NCBI GenBank assembly: GCA_947459855.1
Contig: CANHFL010000095.1
Coordinates: 1-5,761, forward strand
Reading direction: 5' to 3'
Length of the DNA stretch: 5,761 bases
Source of the DNA: Planctomycetaceae bacterium
GTDB lineage: Bacteria > Planctomycetota > Phycisphaerae > Phycisphaerales > SM1A02
Shown one piece after another: positions 1 through 5,761 of this stretch. Every line of letters begins with the position of its first letter. Positions within the stretch are counted from its first letter, which is position 1. A program made the position numbers and the translations under genes. A model generated the notes under the pieces. That model saw only the letters and a list, made by a program, of their open reading frames with translations. It had not been told where the DNA came from and did no database searches.

Positions 1-902
<902 letters not shown>

Positions 903-926
903 TGCGGGAGGACGCGAAGGGCCGCC

Positions 927-949
927 CGTGGGTGCGCTCCGCGCCCACG
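927..949 (+). terminator. GC-rich hairpin after ugd, possible weak terminator
   Basis: Starting 25 bases after the ugd stop, CGTGGGTGC (927-935) pairs with GCGCCCACG (941-949). This gives a 9-bp stem with one G-T wobble around a 5-base loop. No T-run follows (GCGGTAACACG), so it lacks the second half of an intrinsic terminator. It could act with Rho or protect the mRNA 3' end. In DNA this GC-rich such stems also arise by chance. Confidence 0.35.
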
Positions 950-1015
950 CGGTAACACGCCGCGGGCCGCCCGGGGGCGGAATTCCACCTGGTTTGGGCG
1001 GATTTCGGGGGCCGG

Positions 1016-1058
1016 ACCCTTGGGTAACCGCGGGAATCCCGCCCTTTCCGTTGGAAAG
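1016..1058. repeat. Cluster of three short inverted repeats upstream of the HU-like gene
   Basis: Three short hairpins stand almost end to end: ACCC-TT-GGGT (1016-1025), GCGGG-AAT-CCCGC (1030-1042) and CTTTCC-GTT-GGAAAG (1044-1058, perfect 6-bp arms at 1044-1049 and 1053-1058). The second is followed by CCTTTCCGTT, slightly pyrimidine-rich, so it could be a weak terminator for ugd. The third lies about 35 bp upstream of the candidate -35 box and could be a protein-binding site. The stretch 1044-1090 is noticeably richer in A and T than its surroundings. The rest of the 903-1222 intergenic region shows no supportable gene or RNA. Confidence 0.3.
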
Positions 1059-1092
1059 TGGACAAAAAACCCACGGAAACGGTTGTTACGCC

Positions 1093-1120
1093 TTGCGTCC
1101 GGCGCGGAAATCCCTATCTT
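1093..1120 (+). promoter_or_regulatory. Candidate sigma-70-type promoter for the HU-like gene
   Basis: TTGCGT (1093-1098) and TATCTT (1115-1120) are separated by 16 bases and sit just after the AT-richer stretch of the intergenic region. Matches to the E. coli consensus are 3 of 6 and 4 of 6, so the call is tentative. Transcription would start near 1127 and leave a leader of about 95 nt before the ATG at 1223. A separate promoter is expected because the gene is isolated from ugd. Confidence 0.4.
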
Positions 1121-1210
1121 TCGCGGCGTCCTGGGCATCGGACCCAGTTTCGCAAGCAGCCGACGTGCAGAAGGCACTCCCCGGCAGCGGGCCACAAGCG
1201 CCCGCAAAGA

Positions 1211-1217
1211 AAGGAAG
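1211..1217 (+). promoter_or_regulatory. Ribosome binding site fixing the HU-like start at 1223
   Basis: AAGGAAG contains the Shine-Dalgarno core AAGGA, and 5 bases separate the heptamer from the ATG at 1223. The same frame stays open back to an ATG at 1058, but that upstream stretch has no such site and encodes no HU-like residues, so this site decides the start. Confidence 0.7.
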
Positions 1218-1222
1218 TCAGG

Positions 1223-1546
1223 ATGGCTACCGCCAGCGCCAAGCCCCGCAGCAAGGGCGAGACCCTCAAGATGATCGCCGAGAAGACCAAGCTCCCGCGC
1301 AAGCAGGTCGCTGCCGTCTTCGAGGAACTCGGCACCATCATGAAGAAGGACCTGGGCAAGAAGGGCCCGGGCGTCTTCGTCGTGCACGGCATGATGAAGG
1401 TCATCGTCATCAACAAGCCCTCGACCAAGGCTTACGAGAAGCCGAACCCCTTCAAGCCCGGTGAGATGATGACGGTCAAGGCCAAGCCGGCCAGCCGCAA
1501 GATCAAGATCCGCGCCATGAAGGCCCTCAAGGGCATGGTTGGTTGA
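1223..1546 (+). CDS. HU-family (HU/IHF-like) nucleoid DNA-binding protein
   Basis: This 107-residue, strongly basic protein probably binds and bends DNA as a dimer in the nucleoid. After a short basic tail (residues 1-11), residues 12-43 match the two N-terminal HU helices (GETLKMIAEKTKLPRKQV, then AAVFEELGTIMKKDL). Residues 47-65 match the beta core (KKGPGVFVVHGMMKVIVIN). Residues 66-90 form the DNA-gripping arm, and residues 91-105 the C-terminal helix (SRKIKIRAMKALKGM). The arm carries NPFKPGE (75-81) where classical HU has NPxTGE. The intercalating proline (Pro76) is kept, but the tip is one residue longer. The length is slightly above the roughly 90 residues of classical HU. The start at 1223 is set by a Shine-Dalgarno site. 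The gene appears monocistronic, with its own candidate promoter and a strong terminator 21 bases after the stop. Family call is good; its specific role and targets are unknown. Confidence 0.88.
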   Translation: MATASAKPRSKGETLKMIAEKTKLPRKQVAAVFEELGTIMKKDLGKKGPGVFVVHGMMKVIVINKPSTKAYEKPNPFKPGEMMTVKAKPASRKIKIRAMKALKGMVG

Positions 1547-1567
1547 TCTGATCGACGATCGAAACAC

Positions 1568-1602
1568 CGAAGGGCCCCGCGCAAGCGGGGCCCTTCGCGT
1601 TT
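1568..1602 (+). terminator. Intrinsic terminator of the HU-like gene, GCAA loop
   Basis: A perfect 13-bp stem, CGAAGGGCCCCGC (1568-1580) with GCGGGGCCCTTCG (1585-1597), is closed by the GNRA-type loop GCAA and followed by CGTTT. It starts 21 bases after the HU-like stop. The T-run is short (TTT at 1600-1602), but stem strength and position make termination the natural reading. On the opposite strand the stem is followed by GTGTTTCG, so it could also stop leftward transcripts that pass the palindrome. Confidence 0.85.
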
Positions 1603-1615
1603 GCGGAAGCGATGC

Positions 1616-1673
1616 GTGTTCGGGATAGCCCGTACCCATTTCCGCGGAAATGGGTACGGGCTATCCCGAACAC
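1616..1673. repeat. 58-bp perfect palindrome between convergent genes
   Basis: Every base of 1616-1644 is complementary to its partner in 1645-1673. The arms are 29 bp with no mismatch and no spacer. The arm begins GTGTTCGGGATAGCC and the centre is TTTCCGCGGAAA (1639-1650). Symmetry breaks at 1615 (C) against 1674 (A). It is about 59% GC, below the coding DNA around it. It starts 6 bp beyond the leftward operon's stop codon and 18 bp beyond the HU-like terminator stem. Neither side has a T-run of terminator type. It could be a bidirectional terminator or mRNA 3'-end stabiliser, a member of a dispersed palindromic repeat family, or a binding site for a dimeric protein. No second copy is seen in this window. 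Confidence 0.95.
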
Positions 1674-1679
1674 AATTTC

Positions 1680-3035
1680 CTACCCGCGATCGAGGCGATA
1701 GACCACGCGCGCGGGCATCGGGCTGCCGACCGGTCTGTCCTCGCGCCGCTCGACGCGCGCACCGATCCGCTCCAGCGCGCGCTGCGACCGCAGGTTGCCA
1801 GGGCTGACGTAGAACCACGCGGTACTCGCCCAGCGGAACGCGTGGTCGAGCATCAGGCGCTTCATCTCGCGGTTCGTGCCGTCGCCCCACTGCGAACGCG
1901 CCAGGAACGTGTAGCCGATCACCACGGAGCGGTCGGCCGGGTTCCAGTCGTAGTAGCAGCTCATCCCGACGACGCGGCCCGCGGGGTCGAGCGCGACCAG
2001 CGCCCCGCCGCCCGCGAGGACCTGCGCGAAGAAGCGCTCGAACACAGGCCGCTCGTGGCGGTCGGACTGCCAGTGCTGCTCCCAGATCAGCGGATCGGAG
2101 GCCACCGCGTGCAGCGCGTCCAGGTCGTCCGCGCGCAGCGGGCGCAGCTGCACCCGCTCACCGCGGAGGGTGGGCTGCCAGTTGGGCACCTCGATGGCGC
2201 GCTTCACGCTGCGCCCGTTCGCCTCGAGGAGCGCCCACGCCTGCTCGCGCGTGAGCGACGGGTCGAACTGGCGCACCGTGCGGATGGCCCGGTCGACCAG
2301 CTTGTCGTTCGTGGCCGCCAGGTCAACCATCAGGTTGCCGCGCACCTTGCCCAGGCGCGTGAAGAGCGCGGTGGTGATGCAGTTGAGCGCGAGCTTGGTG
2401 GCGCTGCCGGCCTTCAGGCGGGTGCTGCCCGTCAGGATCTCGGGCCCGGTCTCCAGGACGATCAGGTGGTCGCAGGCTTCCGGGCGCTCCATCGGCACGC
2501 AGGAGATGAACGCCGTCGCGGCGCCGCGCTCCTTGGCGATGCGGATCGCGCCGAGCGGATACGGCGTGGTGCCGCCCGCGGCGATGCCGACCACCGTGTC
2601 GTTCGGCCCCACGGCCAGCCGCTCGATCTCCCCGCGCGCGCCGTCCCACTCGTCCTCGCGGCCCTCGCTCGAGCGGCGCAGGGCGGAATCGCCGCCGGCG
2701 ATGACGCCGACCACCTGGCCGGGATCGCTCATGAAGGTCGGCGGGCACTCGCTGGCGTCCAGCACCCCGAGGCGACCGCTGGTGCCGGCGCCGAAATAGA
2801 GCAGCCGCCCCCCCTGCGCGAACATCGGCACCATGCCCTCGACCAGCGCGCCGATCGCAGGCGCGGCGGCAGCCACCGCTTCGGTCACCGCACGGCTGTC
2901 CTCGGCCATGAGCGCCGCGATCGCGGCCGCGTCCAGCGTGTCCAGGTGCATCGAGCCCGGGTTCCGGTGCTCGGTGCGGACGTGGCTGCGGTCGGGCGGG
3001 AGGCGCATGGCGGCAGGTGCTGGGGCGGCGGTCAC
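1680..3035 (-). CDS. murQ: N-acetylmuramic acid 6-phosphate etherase fused to a C-terminal GNAT acetyltransferase
   Basis: MurQ cleaves the D-lactyl ether of MurNAc-6-phosphate, giving GlcNAc-6-phosphate and D-lactate in the cytoplasm during peptidoglycan recycling. The product is 451 residues; MurQ alone is about 300. Residues 18-283 are MurQ: TEHRNPGS (21-28), the SIS-domain sugar-phosphate loop GAGTSGRLG (82-90), DASECPPT with Glu96 (equivalent to E. coli Glu83), SEGRED with Glu127 (equivalent to Glu114), TGSTRLKAGSATK (202-214) and GNLMVDLAATN (233-243). MurQ homology stops after SVKRAIEV. At about residue 287 a complete RimJ/RimL-type GNAT domain begins, with RGERVQLRPLRADDLDAL, the acetyl-CoA loop QWGDGT (382-387), MKRLMLDHAF (391-400) and NLRSQRALERIGA (414-426). 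Its substrate is unknown. The start shown is a GTG one base after the upstream peptidase's stop, which implies translational coupling. An in-frame ATG at 3008, 9 codons later, is a fair alternative; both lack a strong Shine-Dalgarno site. Last gene of the leftward operon. Confidence 0.93.
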   Translation of the reverse strand: MTAAPAPAAMRLPPDRSHVRTEHRNPGSMHLDTLDAAAIAALMAEDSRAVTEAVAAAAPAIGALVEGMVPMFAQGGRLLYFGAGTSGRLGVLDASECPPTFMSDPGQVVGVIAGGDSALRRSSEGREDEWDGARGEIERLAVGPNDTVVGIAAGGTTPYPLGAIRIAKERGAATAFISCVPMERPEACDHLIVLETGPEILTGSTRLKAGSATKLALNCITTALFTRLGKVRGNLMVDLAATNDKLVDRAIRTVRQFDPSLTREQAWALLEANGRSVKRAIEVPNWQPTLRGERVQLRPLRADDLDALHAVASDPLIWEQHWQSDRHERPVFERFFAQVLAGGGALVALDPAGRVVGMSCYYDWNPADRSVVIGYTFLARSQWGDGTNREMKRLMLDHAFRWASTAWFYVSPGNLRSQRALERIGARVERREDRPVGSPMPARVVYRLDRG

Positions 3036-3036
3036 C

Positions 3037-5163
3037 TCAGTCCATCGGCCGTTCGGCCTCGTCGCCCGCAGCGCCGAGGGGCGGTACCCGGACCATGCCG
3101 AAGTTCCGCAGGATGAACGTCCACTTGGCGCTCTCCTCGGCCGGGCTGAAGATGCCGTGGTCCGAGGTCGGGAAGACCATCATCTCGAACGGGATGTCGT
3201 TGCGCTGCCAGGCGTCGGCCAGCGCCATCGTGTTCGAAGGATGGACGTTGTCGTCCACCAGCCCGTGCAGCAGGAGGACGCGCCCCTTCAGGTTGCGGGC
3301 CTGCTTGACGGCGCTGCCTGCGTCGTAGCCTGCCTCGTTCTCCTCGGGGGTGCGCATCGTGCGCTCGGTGTAGATCGTGTCGTACTGGCGCCAGTCCGTG
3401 GGCGGGGCACCGGCCACGCCCACGGGGTACAGGTCCGGGTAGCGCAGCATGCACATCAGCGTCATGTAGCCGCCGTAGCTGTGGCCGGTGATCGCGACGC
3501 GCTTCGCGTCGACGTACCCCCGCTTGCACAGCTCCTTGACGAATGCCGCCTGGTCGTCCACGTCGGGGCCGCCCAGCTTCATGTAGGTGGCGTCCTCGAA
3601 GGCCTTGCCGCGCCCGGGGGTGCCGCGGTTCTCGCACATGGCCACCAGCACGCCGAAACCGACGTCCTTGCGCGTGGGCTGGTATGTCGAGTTGACGGTG
3701 ACGATCATCGGGCCGCCGTAGGCGTCGATCACCAGCGGGTACTTCTTCCCGGCGTCGAACCCCGGCGGCTTCCACAGGATGCCGTAGAGCTCGGTGACGC
3801 CGTCGGCCGCCTTGAAGCGGATGAACTCGGGCGCCGGCACGCCCAGCTTGCCGGCGCGGTCCTCGGCGGGCTTGGCAAGGCACGCGACCTCGCGGCCGTC
3901 GATCGCGCAGAGGAATGTCGCGGGCGGCCGGTCGACGAACTCGCGCGTGGCCACGAAGTGCTTCCCGTCCGGCGCGATGCGCACGCCGGACCAGTGGTGG
4001 TCGCCCTTGGTGATGCGCTCCGTCCCGCTGCCGTCCAGGTGCGCGCGGTGCAGCTGCGGGTTCAGCTTCGTCTCGCTGGAGCGCGCCAGGTACCAGAGCC
4101 AGCCGCCCTTCTCGTCGATCTCGACGATCGAATCGGCCTCCCACGGGTCCTTGGTCAGGTCGGCCAGCTTGCCCTTCTCGAGGTCCCACAGCTGGAAGTT
4201 GGACCAGCCGTTCGCACGCGTCTCCCACACGAAGCGGCGGCCGTCGGCCAGGAACATCATGCCGGGCGAATTCTTGGTCCACGTGTCGGAGCGCTCGGTC
4301 AGGATCGTCCGCGACTTCCCGGTGGCCGGGTCGGCCAGCACCAGGTCCAGCGTGTCCTGCCGCCGGTTGGTGCGGAAGAACAGGATGCCGTCGCCCTTGG
4401 GCGTCCATCGCACGCCGTAGACGTACTGGTCCGCGGCCGGGCCGACCTCGAGCGGCACGCGCTTCCGCGACGCCAGGTCGTAGCACTCGAGCTTCGCGAC
4501 GGGATTCGGGTCGCCGGGCTTCGGGTAGTTCAGCGCCTTGGGCTTGGTGCGCGTCCCCACCTGGTCGCGCAGGATCCAGAAGTCCTTCACCGGGCGCTCG
4601 TCGAACGCGTAGTAGGCCAGCTTCGTGGAGTCCGGCGACCACCACATCGCGGTGTTCTGGTCCAATTCCTCGCCGTAGACCCAGTCGGCGCTGCCGAACC
4701 AGACCTTGCCGGTGCCCTCGGTGGTCACGGGCACCTTGTCGCCGCCGCCCTTCTCGCCGGGCTCCAGCGTGATGTTGCAGTCGGAGAAGACCGCCACCCA
4801 CTTCGCGTCCGGCGAGGGGACGTGCGTCGCCTGGCGCGCGCGGCCGCCACGCGGCTCGCGTGGGCCGCGGTCCTTGGCGGGGGCATCGGGTGGCGCGCCG
4901 CCGTCCGCGACGGTGCCGCCGGCCAACGGCAGGCTCTTCCAGTCGGTGCCGACCTTGAACCACACCGCGCCGCCGGGCAGGTCCCAGCGGACCTCGCCCA
5001 CGCGGCCGCCGCGTTCGCGGACGCCGGCGGACTGCAGGCGCTGCACCTCGTCGGCCCCGGGCAGCTCCTTGAAGGGCACGAACTGCGCGCCGGCGCACGG
5101 CGCGAGCATGGAAACGAGCGCCGCCGCGGCGAGCGCGAGCGGCTGGCGTGCACGGATGGTCAT
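3037..5163 (-). CDS. Exported S9B (dipeptidyl peptidase IV-type) serine peptidase
   Basis: Enzymes of this family remove N-terminal dipeptides, usually after proline, outside the cytoplasm. The 708-residue length is normal for the family. Residues 1-26 look like a Sec signal peptide: basic start, hydrophobic LALAAAALVSML, and probable cleavage after AGA (24-26). Residues from about 110 to 440 form the DPP-IV beta-propeller, with DWVYGEELDQN (160-170) supplying the paired glutamates (165-166) that hold the substrate N-terminus. The alpha/beta-hydrolase domain follows (about 450-690) with Tyr482 in DAYGGP, nucleophile Ser562 in GHSYGGY, Asp637 in HGLVDDNVH and His669 in SDHGI. The oxyanion tyrosine and full triad are present, so it should be active. 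Residues 96-112 are a basic, low-complexity insert. GGAG at 5170-5173, 6 bases before the ATG, supports the start. It sits between the PfkB kinase (25 nt) and murQ-GNAT (1 nt). True substrates are unknown; it may act on peptides from food or cell wall. Confidence 0.94.
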   Translation of the reverse strand: MTIRARQPLALAAAALVSMLAPCAGAQFVPFKELPGADEVQRLQSAGVRERGGRVGEVRWDLPGGAVWFKVGTDWKSLPLAGGTVADGGAPPDAPAKDRGPREPRGGRARQATHVPSPDAKWVAVFSDCNITLEPGEKGGGDKVPVTTEGTGKVWFGSADWVYGEELDQNTAMWWSPDSTKLAYYAFDERPVKDFWILRDQVGTRTKPKALNYPKPGDPNPVAKLECYDLASRKRVPLEVGPAADQYVYGVRWTPKGDGILFFRTNRRQDTLDLVLADPATGKSRTILTERSDTWTKNSPGMMFLADGRRFVWETRANGWSNFQLWDLEKGKLADLTKDPWEADSIVEIDEKGGWLWYLARSSETKLNPQLHRAHLDGSGTERITKGDHHWSGVRIAPDGKHFVATREFVDRPPATFLCAIDGREVACLAKPAEDRAGKLGVPAPEFIRFKAADGVTELYGILWKPPGFDAGKKYPLVIDAYGGPMIVTVNSTYQPTRKDVGFGVLVAMCENRGTPGRGKAFEDATYMKLGGPDVDDQAAFVKELCKRGYVDAKRVAITGHSYGGYMTLMCMLRYPDLYPVGVAGAPPTDWRQYDTIYTERTMRTPEENEAGYDAGSAVKQARNLKGRVLLLHGLVDDNVHPSNTMALADAWQRNDIPFEMMVFPTSDHGIFSPAEESAKWTFILRNFGMVRVPPLGAAGDEAERPMD

Positions 5164-5188
5164 GTCTGGCTCCAGGGGTCGGGGTGGA

Positions 5189-5761
5189 TCAGTCGAACGC
5201 GGTCATGCCGCGGAACGCGCCGTAGCGGTCGTCGATCTGGCCGGCGTCCAGCCGGTTCAGGCGGTCGAGGCCGAACGCCTCGATCGTGAAGCTGGCGAGC
5301 ACCGTGCCCCACGCCATCGCGTGGCGCAGCGTGTGGAAGTCGGTGCGGCCGCTGCGCGCGACGTGGGCCATGAAGCCGCCCGCGAAGGTGTCGCCGGCGC
5401 CGGTCGGGTCGACCACCTGCTCGAGCGACGCGGGGTACGCGGGCACGCTGGCGACGCCGTCACGGTGGATCAGCACCGCGCCGTGCTCGCCCTTCTTGAT
5501 GACGATGAACTGGCGCGGGCCGCCCTTCAGGATGCGGTGGCCCGCGGTGACGACGTTGGTGCAGTCGGTCAGCTGCATTGCCTCCTCGTCGTTCATGATC
5601 ACGCCGTCGACCTCGGACAGGAGCTGCATCAGCTCGGGCCGCGCGATGTTGATCCACAGGTCCATCGTGTCGCACACGGCCAGCTGCCGGCCGGGGAACT
5701 TGCGCAGCAGGTCCAGCTGCACCAGCGGATGCGTATTCGCCAGGAAGACGAACTTGCTGTC
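5189..5761 (-). CDS. PfkB/ribokinase-family carbohydrate kinase, C-terminal 190 residues (5' end outside window)
   Basis: PfkB-family kinases phosphorylate sugars or nucleosides with ATP. The reverse-strand frame is open from base 5761 to the TGA at 5189-5191, and the fragment begins KFVFLANTHP, in mid-protein. The family length is about 300 residues, so roughly the first 110-120, including most of the substrate-binding lid, are missing. A GTG at 5722 lies inside the conserved part and is not the start. Visible marks are CDTMDLWI (30-37 of the fragment), MNDEEAMQLT (56-65), VIKKGEHGA (87-95) and the PfkB signature VVDPTGAGDTFAGGF (116-130), whose Asp124 is the catalytic base and whose GAGD forms the anion hole. 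The tail ASFTIEAFGLDRL completes the ATP-binding region. Substrate specificity cannot be read from this fragment. It is the most upstream visible gene of the leftward operon, 25 nt before the peptidase gene. Confidence 0.93.
   Translation of the reverse strand, partial: DSKFVFLANTHPLVQLDLLRKFPGRQLAVCDTMDLWINIARPELMQLLSEVDGVIMNDEEAMQLTDCTNVVTAGHRILKGGPRQFIVIKKGEHGAVLIHRDGVASVPAYPASLEQVVDPTGAGDTFAGGFMAHVARSGRTDFHTLRHAMAWGTVLASFTIEAFGLDRLNRLDAGQIDDRYGAFRGMTAFD

Noticed and set aside
1058..1222. Upstream in-frame extension of the HU-like protein starting at an ATG at 1058
   Set aside because: It would add 55 residues with no HU similarity and would run through the candidate promoter. A good ribosome binding site sits immediately before the ATG at 1223.
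1616..1673. Palindrome as an assembly or fold-back artefact
   Set aside because: A fold-back chimera would repeat flanking sequence in inverted form. Here symmetry stops abruptly at both ends and the flanks are two different, intact gene ends in the expected convergent arrangement. Reads are still needed for proof.
1650..3116. Long + strand open frame opposite murQ-GNAT
   Set aside because: Its composition is that of an antisense shadow (Arg, Ala, His, Gln, Asp), and the minus strand encodes MurQ and GNAT motifs throughout. The first residues only read through the palindrome.
3032..5098. Second long minus-strand frame overlapping the peptidase gene
   Set aside because: This is a frame-shifted shadow of the peptidase gene, dominated by Arg, Gly and Pro, with no family motif.
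3037..5163. Lipoprotein signal (Cys at residue 23) on the peptidase
   Set aside because: The residue before the cysteine is proline (LAPC), which does not fit a lipobox. Cleavage after AGA at residue 26 by signal peptidase I fits better.
2833..5289. Very long open frame on the + strand opposite the peptidase gene
   Set aside because: Its translation is rich in Arg, Ala, Gly, Val and His with no recognisable motif. It is the mirror of a GC-rich coding strand, and the opposite strand carries an unmistakable DPP-IV peptidase with a complete triad.

Overview
The window is very GC-rich DNA, densely coding, and apparently chromosomal. It holds five protein genes, two of them cut by the window edges. 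The mix of genes suggests a Planctomycetota-like bacterium: a short lysine-rich HU-type protein with a KGPGVF...KPSTKA core, a stand-alone PfkB kinase, and an exported DPP-IV-type peptidase. This assignment rests on remembered family resemblance, not on a search, and other high-GC phyla remain possible. No tRNA, rRNA, CRISPR array, transposase or phage gene is visible.

Left part (1-1602, + strand). The C-terminal two thirds of a UDP-glucose 6-dehydrogenase (1-902) runs in from the left edge. A 320-bp intergenic stretch follows with several short inverted repeats and a candidate promoter (1093-1120). Next is a monocistronic HU-like nucleoid protein gene (1223-1546), closed by a strong GC-rich hairpin terminator with a GCAA loop (1568-1602).

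Junction (1603-1679). Between two convergent transcription units lies an uninterrupted 58-bp perfect palindrome (1616-1673), with 29-bp arms and no spacer. It begins 6 bp after the stop codon of the leftward operon. It may be a bidirectional terminator or a member of a dispersed palindromic repeat family, and it is one of the two most unusual items here.

Right part (1680-5761, - strand). A tightly packed leftward operon reads, in transcription order: PfkB-family carbohydrate kinase (cut by the right edge), 25-nt gap, exported S9B/DPP-IV-type prolyl peptidase, 1-nt gap, and a fusion of N-acetylmuramic acid 6-phosphate etherase (MurQ) with a GNAT acetyltransferase. The fusion is the second unusual item: the GNAT domain takes the place of the usual MurQ C-terminal tail.

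Working together (inference). MurQ converts MurNAc-6-phosphate to GlcNAc-6-phosphate plus D-lactate, the committed step in salvaging the muramic acid of peptidoglycan. A linked sugar kinase, an exported peptidase and an attached acetyltransferase would fit a cell-wall or amino-sugar salvage cluster. Only the MurQ step is firmly supported by sequence motifs.
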